A DNA stretch of 64,000 nt, taken from NCBI GenBank assembly GCA_021613335.1, contig JAJTWR010000365.1:2433001-2497000 (forward strand). The letters run 5' to 3'. The notes beneath the pieces are model-generated. The model had not been told where the DNA came from. It was given only the letters and a program-made list of their open reading frames with translations, and did not search any database. Position numbers and translations under genes: made by a program. Positions 1 through 11,100 of this stretch are shown here, piece after piece; position 1 is the stretch's first letter; every line of letters begins with the position of its first letter. The stretch is from Whitmania pigra. Its lineage: Eukaryota; Annelida; Clitellata; Hirudinida; Haemopidae.

Positions 1-84
1 TTTGTCTTAGTAAGCTTCACAAATCAAAACATAAAATAAAATATAATCTAAAGCTACTTAACTTATCCTATCTTATCTGAACAG

Positions 85-684
85 ACACCTTGAGGGCATT
101 ATATCTTGGAGACAATGACTTCGAAGTTTTGCCTGGTGACATAGGGAAGCTGTCAAACTTGCAAATCGTGGGTTCCCTCAGTGTTCAAATAAACAGCTCT
201 GTTAACAGCATAATTTCTTACAGCTAGTTTTGAGAGATAATGATCTTCATACCATACCCAGTGAGATTGGAGAACTCTCCAGACTTAAAGAGCTCCAAAT
301 ACAAGGGAATAGGCTAACTGTCTTACCACCTGACTTAGGTTGATACTTTAGATTTTTTTAATGAGGTTGATGTGAAGAAAACTTTGTTACTCTAGGTAAC
401 CTAGACCTAGTGGGGCAAAAGCAAGTTTTCAGAGCAGAGAGAAATCCCTGGGTACCTCCTATCCAGGACCAGTTCCAACTTGGCATATCTCACGTCTTTG
501 ATTTCATCAGAACGGACACCTACAAGTAGTAAGCATGGTTTTATGCATACAACTTTTGCATTTTGTTGTGCCTTCATCTCTTACGAATGTTTGTAATAGT
601 TTGTACGGAAGGCACATATCTGCTGGTGCCCCTCCACCCCCCAAGTACAACGACAAGTCAAAGAAATCCAGCAGAAAGCACTGA
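85..684 (+). CDS. RSU1: Ras suppressor protein 1 (RSU1), 3' part
   Basis: Leucine-rich-repeat adaptor that, by family knowledge, binds PINCH in the integrin-linked kinase complex at focal adhesions. Four exons are visible: 85-167, 224-338, 396-528 and 600-684. All have AG acceptors and GT donors and the reading phase is kept across every junction. The first two encode LRRs (LGDNDFEVLPGDIGKLSNLQ; LVLRDNDLHTIPSEIGEL). The third carries the RSU1-specific block NPWVPPIQDQFQLGISHVFD, and the last gives YLYGRHISAGAPPPPKYNDK plus a Lys/Ser-rich tail ending in RKH and TGA. The N-terminal LRRs lie left of the window, so this is a partial gene. It converges on cyclin E, 249 bp away stop to stop. Identification is firm because the non-LRR C-terminal block is diagnostic. 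Confidence 0.93.
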
Positions 685-797
685 AGACAAGTCATTTTTT
701 TTCAGCACGTTTTAATGTGTCACCACTATATTTTTTGAACACCAGTCACTGTATTGTTTCCACTTTTGCTTATTTCAATTACTTGCTTTGGACCATT

Positions 798-803
798 TTT
801 ATT
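798..803 (-). promoter_or_regulatory. Candidate polyadenylation signal of cyclin E
   Basis: TTTATT on the + strand reads AATAAA on the minus strand, about 130 bp past the cyclin E stop. It lies upstream of the RSU1 signal at 836, so transcripts using both signals would overlap in antisense. Confidence 0.45.
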
Positions 804-835
804 TCGGAGGCCCTAATTTGTAGACAATATGCTCG

Positions 836-841
836 AATAAA
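836..841 (+). promoter_or_regulatory. Candidate polyadenylation signal of RSU1
   Basis: A canonical AATAAA lies 152 bp after the RSU1 stop codon. It is the first perfect signal on the + strand in the 249 bp between the two convergent genes. Confidence 0.5.
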
Positions 842-933
842 TTTTCGTCAACTACTTGTAGCTATTATACGAGGAGTGTGTTGTCAGCAACAAATCATAA
901 CATGAGTCATACAAAACGTGCAATGGGTGATAA

Positions 934-3153
934 TTAAGAACTATGTGTCATTTCCTTCAAGAATTTGCCTGGACTGGTTTGATTTACTTGGTAGGATTTA
1001 TGTTTTATCTCTGTGCTTTTTGGAGGAGTGAGTACACCTTGTGCTGACGTAGGCAACATAGACGACCTACATGCATCGGAACACGTCGTATCCGCGTCTC
1101 CACGGTTAAATATCTGAGAGAAACTTTTCTCTTGAACTGCATCCTAAAGAACAACTAAACTTAGATTCTCACAGATATTTGCATATAGTGCGTGTAAAAA
1201 CTTACTAAAAGTTCCAGGCTGACCACGTGAGTTTGTATATTGTGAGCAGAATTCTGAGCAACATCCGGAAACGAGGCACAAACAACAGTGGATTTATCGG
1301 AAAGAATATTGTAGTAAGGTTGCATCCACTCTCTGCACTCGTTCAATTGTTCTTGGGTTGTTGCTAAAAGGGTAATTTTTGTTTGCAGAAAAAAAGCAAT
1401 GTTTCAAAATTTGCTCCTGAGACTAACCTGTTACGTTTGAAAGCATCGTCTTGTTACGAATATAGAAGCTTACGGCTGCTGCCGCCAATACATAATATGA
1501 AAATCTAACACTTTCCGAATTTAATATGCATAGATCGATAAGCTGAATAAGAAATTTCGTGATAGTTAGCTATGTGCAGTTTATCGATATATTTACATTA
1601 TCTTACCCTACATATCCTAACAAAAAGATTTTGTTCAAACTGTGTTATTAGAAAATCTGATGGAGATTTGCTGTATATAACTTGGAGAAAACAAGCCACC
1701 CAACAAACTGGTGTAACAGGTGCAATCTTCCAATTGAGCACCTGGATCAAAAGCATTGACAAAATTCCAATTATAAGCTGTCTAAAAATCTAATAACACT
1801 GCTTGCATGCAATTGTCACATTATTTGCTCGTCACCAGAGTTATTTCAGAAAGATGCCACAATTGATAATATACATCCACATAAAGAAACAAGAATTTAT
1901 TTGTCCCGACTAGTCCATAAGTATCGATTATTATTATTAGTAGTAGTAAAATATTTAAAACTAAGTTTACCTGAATTAACTCAAGCTCTTGTCTGAGTAT
2001 GTCGTTCGATGTACAGGCACCATCTGTTATGAAGCTAAAATCTGAGAGTTTTGGTGGATAAATTTCCTGAAAATATAAATTCAAAGACTCATGGTTACAT
2101 TCATCACTAGTGAAAATAATGAAATAAGTTATGGACCAACAAACCTCAGATTTTGAAGCTATAAACAAAGCAGTCACCCCAATCAATTGGAGAGATTTTT
2201 TCTGAACGTCATTTATCCTCGAGAGATACCTATCTATGAAGTCTATGGCAAGATAGAGAGACTTCCTTTGCATCTTGTAAACATCACAAACCTATAAATA
2301 GTTACATTTGCAAGTTGCAATCACCAGACAACACAGGGAAACAATGTTATGGCCTTAAAATGGTATTATTAAATTTAATCTATTCATTCTGTGGTTTTAA
2401 CAGTATGGCTGCAAAAGCAACTGGTCTCAGGCGATGCTGTACAAACATAGCGAAAGTTTGAAAACACTGACCCAATAAGATGAATATTTACATGTGAGTA
2501 TCATATAAATAAATAAATATGGTGATGCTAAGTTAACATGGCAAAATATTTGTGCTGGAACCATGCATGATGTTTCTATGCAACTATGCAATAACAAAAG
2601 AATGAGGCAAACTTTAGCATTTTTAATACAAGCTGTTGTTATCACAAATAAAACTTTCAGTAAAACAACTGATTCCAAGTTCTCAAAAAAATCACCTCAT
2701 TAAGCCAGTCAAGAAGAATTGCTCGCATCCTAGGCTGGAGACCTGGATGTCTGAGGAACAGCATTTCACTTCTCTTATAAATATCTTCACTTTCCTTCAA
2801 GACCATCGATTTCCATGTTTCGTATGAATCTGACCACTCAAAAAGGGGTAGAGGATTATGAAATCTACATAAATTTTTGCCTCTGGAATTTTTGGATTTG
2901 AAAATATCCCAAGAAATGGTCTGATTAAATTTGTCTGAAGTCGGGCAGATGGTTGCTCTTCGCCTGAGTGTAACACTTACTTCTCTGTGCAAAATTTTGT
3001 CATTGTTTGCCTTGGATTAGAACACCAAATTATTAATCAGTGAACAATAGATATATCAAATCATCAAAACCAACACTCTCTAAGCGTTGAAATTTTGTAT
3101 CCTTTTGGACTAGTGTAAGAGATGACTTTCGCTTTCTTGAAGGATGGTTGCAT
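934..3153 (-). CDS. CCNE: G1/S cyclin E
   Basis: Regulatory subunit of CDK2 driving S-phase entry in the nucleus. The proposed start ATG (3151-3153) opens MQPSFKKAKVISYTSPKGYK. Further exons give the N-terminal REVSVTLRRRATICP block, the cyclin signature MRAILLDWLNEV (about 2680-2720), MQRKSLYLAIDFIDRYLSRI (2210-2273) and EIYPPKLSDFSFITDGAC (about 2010-2070). Then come VLNWKIAPVTPVCWVACFLQ (about 1690-1770), the second cyclin-box helices with RFSYYVLAAAAVSFYIRNK (about 1430-1560) and ECREWMQPYYNIL with NIQTH (1210-1345). The last exon (about 1145 to 934) joins in phase 0 after a strong GTAAGT donor. It contains GVLTPPKSTEIKHKS, which matches the C-terminal Cdc4/Fbw7 phosphodegron of vertebrate cyclin E, and ends EMTHSS then TAA. 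Both cyclin boxes and the degron are present, so the gene looks complete, although an extra 5' exon cannot be excluded. Confidence 0.92.
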
Positions 3154-4986
3154 CTTCTAAAAAGTTTATTTTTCATTAAGTCAGACTCTTAGTGAAGTCA
3201 TAATAAAGACAATTTTGCTTTATGAAATAATGGATTAAAATCCAATTTGAAAATTAGAAAATCTGAAAAATCCAAAAATTAATTATATGAACCTCCACAA
3301 ACATAATTTATTGCAAGTACACAGTGTGCAAGGGTCTTAATGAACTGAATAATTTATTTACAGGCAAATATTTGTTACATGGTAAAATTATTAAAAACTA
3401 GCTGTTAATATATCAGAGAAATATACAAACATAAGTCCAACTTTTCAAGAAAAAGTAATTTTTGTGTTTGACAACCTTAATGTGTTACCATTGCCATAGA
3501 AATGATAATTTGTATACTTTAATATACAGTTCGACCAAAAATAATGGCAACAAACCTCATAGCTACCAACTTAGACTTTGTTTCTTCTTTGACGTCCATT
3601 CAGTTCAAACTGTAAAATATATATTCTTAACAAACCTATCAGATAAATAATCCACGGTAGTTAGCAAATCATCAAAATCATCATTCTTATACAATTTTCA
3701 GCCTCATCGCGATTATTAGCCACATGACATGAAACGATGTGAACTAAAAATCTCAAGTAGTTATCGTTTCACGAATTGATTAAACTTTATACAAAAATTG
3801 ATTGTAAAACCAATCACCTTTTCGGTATTGATTTATATACAGGCTATTACTTAAGAAAAACGTATGCGATCAGCAAAGCAAATGCAATCCCATCGGACCG
3901 ATTACCCTAGTTATTATTCCCAAAATCGCCCGCCAATTCGCACTTGCGCCTACAGGCTTTTTCGACTTAGTTTTCTTAGTAATGTTTTTAAAAATATAAA
4001 GATTACTTCTTACATAAATTATGAAATTCAAAATAATTAATATCTTAGAAACAAGTTAATCTCTTCTACTTCGGGTTGGTCAACTTTTGAATTCAAAGTT
4101 TCTTGACAGTGATCAGAAGTCTGAAATTGAGCATCTAAGTACGTTCGTAGATATGCCTGCGCATGAATGGATCTCTCATCAACTCCCTGATTTAGGATTG
4201 TTCTACTCAACAAGTTGTATTGAGGACATTAATAAAATATTACTACTACTACCAAAACTTGTCCTTTAATTTCATGTTACTTTTCCAACTAAATACAAAG
4301 AAAACCTAAACAAATCCTATTCTGCCGCTCATCAACAAATTCGATTTGTTCATTGTTCCAGTTAAAAGTGTCCAAATCGACTGCAGTCAGAGAAATGCGG
4401 CAGAGACTCAATTAAACTGACTGCACAAACCAGAAATCAACGCAACCCTGCCTTTTCAACTTGCAAGAGACTTCTGGGCTTAGAGGAAAGAATGGGCCTC
4501 GGTCCAATCCTTCGAATAACTGCACATTCCCTACTAAATCAACCAGAACGGAAGAATAATCCACAACGAAAGTTGCTCTCTTCAGAATTTGAGCAAATGT
4601 TTTGCGATTAAGTTGGATGAAATCACAACACCAGAAGTCACCTTCCAACTCAGACCTTTATTCTTGTACGAAAACAAAACAGTCAATCAAATTCAAAAAG
4701 GCACCAATAGAACCTACTACAACTGAGTTGATCCTGGAGAGAGCAAGACAAGAGGAGGAAAGGTCTCCTATTAACAGAGGCAACAGAATAAATAATGCAT
4801 TACCAATTATGAAACGTTCTGTTAATTATATAAAGGGGTTCAAAATGCTGTAGTTATTATTATGAGGCCAAAGGTCTGAATTACAGAGTGTTTTGAAAAT
4901 ATCAAAAAATTATGATCGGAATTCATGTTATTCACAAAATAAAACTAATGCATAACAGAAAATCTCTTCCAAAGCAATTTCACAAT
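3154..4986. other. Spacer between cyclin E and the pseudokinase-KEN gene, with unassigned ORFs
   Basis: 1.8 kb without a recognised gene. It should contain the cyclin E promoter (minus strand) and the 3' end of the pseudokinase-KEN transcript. On the + strand short open frames at 4087-4269 and 4602-4853 have protein-like composition (for example EPTTTELILERARQEEERSP). I recognise no family, they do not join across obvious splice sites, and a minus-strand frame (4412-4648) overlaps one of them. They may be remnants of a mobile element or chance frames. Confidence 0.35.
3928..3936 (-). promoter_or_regulatory. E2F-like site upstream of cyclin E
   Basis: The minus strand reads TTGGCGGGC, a close match to the E2F/DP core TTSGCGGG. 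It lies 775 bp upstream of the proposed cyclin E ATG in a short GC-richer patch (3925-3950) within AT-rich DNA. A CCAAT pentamer overlaps it on the + strand. Cyclin E is a classic E2F target, so the position makes sense, but the transcription start is unknown. Confidence 0.4.
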
Positions 4987-7179
4987 TCAATTAAAGAACA
5001 ATTTGGAGTAGAAGCCATCCATGTGGCGAAAGGTGAGATCAAAGATTTCAAAGAAAAAAGCCTCAAAATTCTTCAGCACCCAATTGCCAAGATTTTCTCG
5101 GTTTCCGATGTCCACGCTGGCACCCTGAATTGTTCGGAAGTGAGAATACTGCAAAAAAAATTATATTAAAAGTCTTGACACTAAGCCTCGGTTCAAACCC
5201 TTACCACGTTGCGTACAAATCTAACAAAGCATTTCTTCTCGCGTGAGTACGAATTACTATGATCCATCGCTAAAATTAAAAGAATAAGTTTAGGAACTAC
5301 GGTGTAACATTCACATTAATGAACAATTTGTATTGATCTTACTGGAGAGAACCTTTCTCGCTTTCTTACGCCAATCGACAGTCTACAAATGAAACACGTT
5401 ATTACACACAAGATCTTATTCTGGTGGTTTGTAATCTATTATATAATACTAATTAAATGAGGATTATCAAAATACCTGGTTTTGATTTTTCTTGGTTTTT
5501 TCTTTTGTAGTGTAATCTTCGTTTTTTAATTCTCGCCACCACGATTCACCAGTGAGGTCTGGACTTCTGATGATGTCATCCAGAGTCTGCTTATACAAAT
5601 AAATGTCTTAAAGACAAGCATACAATGTGTGATGAAGTGTCATAAGTGACGTGTATTATGTAATCACAATGATAATAATATGTATTTGTGATAAGAATGC
5701 TCACTGTCATATAGATCCCGATGCCATTTTCACCCCAAAGTGATGGGTGCTTCATTACTTCTTCTGCTGGCGGCCTCCATTCTTTTCTTCCCAGGAGCCT
5801 TGTTAAAAGATTCTTCTCTGCATTAATTAGGACATCCCTCAATAACTGATTTAAAATGTCTTAAACTTCACATTTTACCTGCTCTGTTCTCACAATGTTT
5901 TAATGCATAAATTTCATCTGGAAAAGTTCGAAAAGCCTCTCCATGCTGTGTGTGAAAACTCCAGATGAAGTAGGCTATCATGCCTAAACTGAATAGATCT
6001 GCTTTGTCTGAAACCTAAAGATTTAATGCTTTTAAAATTTCCTGTTGAATTTTCTGATGATTTATTACTAACATCTTTAGGATGAGTAAAACCTCGAACT
6101 TCGGGAGCAGCAAATTTGGAGTTGGTCATAATCTCAGTTGTCGAACCATCCACTTGGCTTTTCCTGAAATTCGCTATAATTACTCTTTCCTTTCCCTGAT
6201 CACCTTGAATGAAAATCTTGGATGGCCTAAGGTCCATGTGAACTGCAACATTATCACATCGTTAATATAAATCAAAATTCTAATGATTACTACTATTAAC
6301 CAATGTGGCGCTGGTGCAGCTCTGCGAGGCCTGAGGCTAATTGCCATATCAAGTTGTTTTTTGAGGCCTTCGTCATGTTAATATTTCTTTGAAGATACTC
6401 CTCCAGATTATATTTGTACACTGGCATCATAATGAAGGTATAATCGGTGAGTGGCAGCTGAAACAATGTAACTTGTTAATGTTATTACATATTTACTTCC
6501 ACTGATTTTGAGATACTAACATAGAAGAAGTAATTTGCAGTTTGACATAGATCTTCTGTTTGTTGCAATACTTTTAACTCCCGATCTGCTCTCATTTTCA
6601 AAGTATTTGATATTTTTCTTAAAGCCACATCTCTCTCTCCAAACTTTCCTCTTCAAAAAAAAACTTATGGTTTGTAAAAGTGTGAATAATTTTGTAATTG
6701 AGTTACATTATGACACATGCTCACTCAGGCTCATTCACCATTACTCACTAATCATCATAATTATTATTAATGGCAACATTAAAGTAATTTAGCATTATAC
6801 AAAATTCAATGTTATTGTAAATATAAAGTTAATTCAAAAGTAACTGACTTTAGAACAATGGAGGCCTTTCCTTCACCAATTTTTGGCAAATTCCCTAGGC
6901 CCTGACAAACGTTATCTATCTTTATATTGAACAAATCTTCAGATTCTGCCAATCTGGATTTCTTCATCACTGCAGCAAAATAAAAAAAAATAGTTTCACA
7001 TCCACAATTAACTAGGTATACACTTTATAAAAGTAAAGAACTATTATATATAAAAATAACAACCAAAACTAAAATGTAGTGAGAAAGATTATTTACAAAT
7101 GTGATGTTCAACTAAAAAGAATAGTGCTTTCGCTAAATTTACCTATCTCGTCGTAGTGATGCCCGGACTCAATATTCAT
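4987..7179 (-). CDS. IRE1/RNase L-like pseudokinase with KEN endoribonuclease domain
   Basis: Eleven exons can be spliced in phase, about 480 residues. Start ATG 7177-7179 (MNIESGHHYDEI); exon 2 (6849-6969) holds the glycine loop IGEGKASIVLK; exon 3 (about 6530-6680) gives GERDVALRKIS and RADRELKVLQQTEDL. Exon 4 (about 6305-6455) covers the hinge and LASGLAELHQRHI; exon 5 has VHMDLRPSKIFIQ, VIIANFRKS and FAAPEV; exons 6-8 give the C-lobe (KADLFSLGMIAYFIW, RPPAEEVMKHPSLW, ESWWREL). The last three exons form the KEN domain: VDWRKKARKVL, then CFVRFVRNV, then YSHFRTIQG, GNWVLKNFEAFFFEIFDLTF and a TGA at 4987-4989. Kinase motifs are degenerate: VAIK is VALR, HRDLKPxN is HMDLRPSK, and DFG is replaced by NFR. 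The KEN catalytic set R-N-x3-H is kept (RNVYSH). No signal peptide, luminal domain, transmembrane segment or ankyrin repeats are seen, unlike IRE1 or RNase L. Function is inferred from the domain: RNA cleavage on dimerisation. Confidence 0.82.
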
Positions 7180-8177
7180 GACCGCTGGTATTTAAATTAT
7201 AAACTATTAAGTTTCCGAAAACACAAAAGATGAATTTAAACTACCTCGACTGATTGAAATCGTTCCCTTTGTTTACTTCAAGAAATAGGTAATAAACTTA
7301 GATATAGCGCTTATCTTTATTATTTTAAAATTCTATAAAAATAATTTTAGAATTAATGTTTTTGTGTTTTTTATTGTGTTTAAGTCCTATGGTTAAATTT
7401 TTGGTTTATCATGACTTATCCACGCAGATACAAATTGCAGCTCAAATAACTTATAAAAACTGCACTCCACTTTCCTTCACATCAAAAGGGAATTCTCTTT
7501 TAATGAGCCACTTGTCAGAGTCTCTAGCAAAAATGGTCAACACGAAAATTAGCATCTGCTGAAGTATCGGCACTGAACGGACAGAAATTGGAGGGGTTAA
7601 TTAATCATCAACGTATCCAAGAACGTATTCATTGCTCAGGAAAAGATGGATAACATAGTAGTAAACATGCCTGTGGAGAGGGAAGGCGAAGAAAGTGGTA
7701 GTTTTTTTTGGACCCGCGTTGTGAAAGCCTGTCTTTTCAGACATTTTCCGTAGCAATTATTTGAATAAGATATTTAATATAAGATATCTAATTAGTAACG
7801 TTACTAATTTTATCACCTATTTGTTTTTAGTCAGAAGGATCCAATTCATAAATAAGACATAATACAACTTTGTAGATCTCAACTTGTGGCCCACTCCAAA
7901 TGTACTCGCTTTTGGTTAAGCCTGGCTTCTATTGACGGTAGTATGCTTTCACCCAAATTAATTTTGTTAACAAATGCGGATATTAAATTTTATGTTTTAA
8001 CGTATAATTCACAAAATTCAAATGTTCTTTAATGGTTTATTATCTTCCAGGTAGATTATCCATTCACCTAATCATTCATTAATTCATACACCTAATATCA
8101 TTTAACTAAAATTACAAAGTAATTAAATTCTGAATTTAATCTCCTTTATAAGCATCAATGTTGACAGATTGTTTGAA
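7180..8177. other. Intergenic spacer
   Basis: About 1 kb between the first pseudokinase-KEN codon and the RAB3GAP1 stop, both genes on the minus strand. It should hold the promoter of the former and the 3' UTR of the latter. I see no conserved ORF, repeat or clear motif. If a missing N-terminal sensor domain existed it would have to start here or be spliced from further right, and I found no sign of one. Confidence 0.4.
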
Positions 8178-11100
8178 TTATGAAGCAGTTTCTTTATTGG
8201 ACACAGCACAGGTGTTTGAACCAACTATTCTAAATTCATGGTCATCGAAAGAAGTGATACAAACATTACTAGAATAGCATGTGTGATATGGAATCCCTGA
8301 ATAATCGAATTGACAGACATTATGGATTTTATCTGTACCAAAAGGCAGACCTGTGACCTGAATGCAACAAAGTTCATATTCAGTACCAAAATTACTACTG
8401 ATAATTTTCTTGTAATAATGAATACAAATGAGAATGATGTCCAGAGGACAACATTAATTTATAAGTTTCATGCATAACCAAGCTATTATTTTGTGGCTTA
8501 TTGATATCAGTTACAATATTAAATGCACTTTGAGAATCCTACTGGAAAACATATTACTGCCAGAGTGCATTTTATACATTATCTTATAAGTGCATGATTA
8601 GCATTATAACCTTGCGGCCAGTGCAGAAGAATTCATAAATGATCTTTCCAAGGTTTGTATGTGAAGGAAGTTCTGCATTAGGGGTTGGAATTGAAGCATT
8701 TGAGAATTCCACAAGTTCAAAGACAAATCCCTCAAGTTCCTGGTCACTGACTGACATGGTGGGGTCATAGTATCTGAACTTCTTCAACAGATATTGAGCC
8801 TCTGTCATATTCTCAGCAATTAATGCCAGATGGTCAATGACATCCTGTTAATAACATGAAACAGAAATAATTTAACTTTGTTCTATTTAAGATTCCAATT
8901 ATTCAAATATTTGCAGGGAACATAGGAAGTACTTGGTATAATCACCTCAAAACAATTAATTTCAATCAACTAAACAAATCTTCTTTCTAGTATTTCATTC
9001 TCCACCCAAACTACCAGAAAAACTAAGCAAATGTTTTTCACCTCCATTTTTTCGAGCCAATTCTGGGAATTGCACCGGGGCACATTATCTTTGATTTTGA
9101 TGAGGTGATCTTGAAAGAAGTTTTGATGCTGCTTATATGAAGCTGATGGATAAAAAAAGAGTATAATTTGCTGTTTCAGACATTGGTATGTCGTATTAAA
9201 TACAAAGTCTTAATAAAATAAACAAACCTTTGATTATAAAACTAAATTAACTTAGATTTTCAAAAGTTGGTTGTATGAACATCAAATTTTATAGACCGTG
9301 ACTTATAGCTTGTTAAACTTACGGTGCTTCAAAAGTTTGGTGACAACTGAGTTGATCAGCACCGGCATGAGTCCAAACACCAGATCAGAAGGCTTCATTG
9401 ATGCTAGCCAGTGGAGAACCTGAAGATATGAGATTGGTCACCATCACTTAATCATCCCTTATGCATTCAATAGATTGGATCAAAACCAATTCATCCATAA
9501 AATTATTAAATGCAACAAAAGATAAACATTTTTAATTATTGATTAATTACCGTTGATTAATCAAATCAACATGAAAAGCATAAAAATATTCTATTTCAAC
9601 CTGAGCAACACTGGGCATAACATCTAGTTAATTCATAAATGAAGTCTCAGCCAAGCACTACCATCAACTGCATTTTCACTGAAGTTTCCTTGGCAAATGT
9701 AATCATTGTGTGGATTTAAATAAATTATCATCACCTTTTCAGCATCATCATCATCAGGATATCTTCTTAGTATAGGATCATTGTGAAATACTATCGAAAC
9801 ATTTTCTGATACCTTTATCCATTTGTTCAGGTAGACCTGGTGATCATGTCAATCAACATATATTAATCAATAATTTCACAACTATAATTGATGTGACTTG
9901 TTTTAGTTGATCTTTTGAGTGTCTTCTGCATCCCAATAAAATGTGAATGCAGTAACACAACCCATTTGGATAACCCATACATAAATGTGCCAATTTTTAT
10001 AACACCACCTGCAAAGGAGGAATGTATATAAATGATACAAGCCAATGTATCAGATATCACCTCATTTGTGGCCTTATCTTTTCCTTCTGTGACCATTTCT
10101 TCCTTCCAATCCTCAGTTGAGCACCACCTCACGAAGTCCCCGATCGTACATCCAGGGTTGGCAAGCTTGAAGGTCTTCATAGCCACCAAGGGATCAAACA
10201 GCTTTTGAACTCTCATTAGGGCTCTGTTTGTTGATGCAGACACACTAGAAAATTTTAACAAGTTTCACATCATTGTAAATGTGGGCAGTTAAAATAATTC
10301 CTTAATATTGTGTATCGGCATAACATATTTTAAGATTAATAATTTAATTTACCCCAGATTCAAATGATAAATGAGAATTAATTAAAACTATTCTTCCTTA
10401 ATTCCCATTCCTTTGAAATAGGAAAAGAAAAAATAGGAAAGACCGACCTTCACTCATAATAATTTGTAAAAGTGAAATTCAAAAATCTGAGATTACACAT
10501 TTTCATATGTATTTGCCCATCTTTTTGTGTACCTTAAGGTAACTTATGTATGTGAATAGGAATAACTGTTGCCCCTAGGACTTTAGATAACAAGGGAAAA
10601 GCTTGTCCATTTGAAATAGTTGAAATGATTTGTATCTGCAAAGGCAGAGATAGAAAAAGAGTGTCTCAGATAGATCTTTTCTTCTGGAAGGTGTGCACTG
10701 GAATGCCACCCCATACAGTTATGAAAGTTCTAAATCAAAGCGCACTCAGAGAGGCTGTGAAATTTTTACCAGATAACTTGGAAACATTACCGTTTCTTTA
10801 AGTATAAGTATTATTAATTCTTTGATGCTGTCCAAAGTATCAGATGATTTTACTTAGTTAAATAGTAATAATTAATTTATAAAGCTCCATGTGCATAGCG
10901 TTAGAGGCGCCTTGTGTCCTCGCTGTCCCATGAAGTCCTGAAGAGGTGGGTATTCAAAAAAGCACGTTAGCGAGTTATTATGAATTATTTACGGAATCTA
11001 CTGTCGCTAGACTTTCGCTTCAGTATGGCTCCATTAGGATTTCAAACACCGAGCTTCTAGAACTAAAACCTGACGATTTTAGGATAACTTTGATTCTGAT

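Noticed and set aside
4987..7179. Canonical IRE1 (ERN1) gene
   Set aside because: No luminal domain, signal peptide or membrane segment is found, and kinase catalytic motifs are altered, so an IRE1 call would mislead.
8178..8355. Fibronectin type II-like cysteine pattern in the last RAB3GAP1 exon (CQFDYSGIPYHTC)
   Set aside because: Too short for an FN2 domain; the following EFRIVGS fits the normal RAB3GAP1 C-terminus and the protein is cytosolic.
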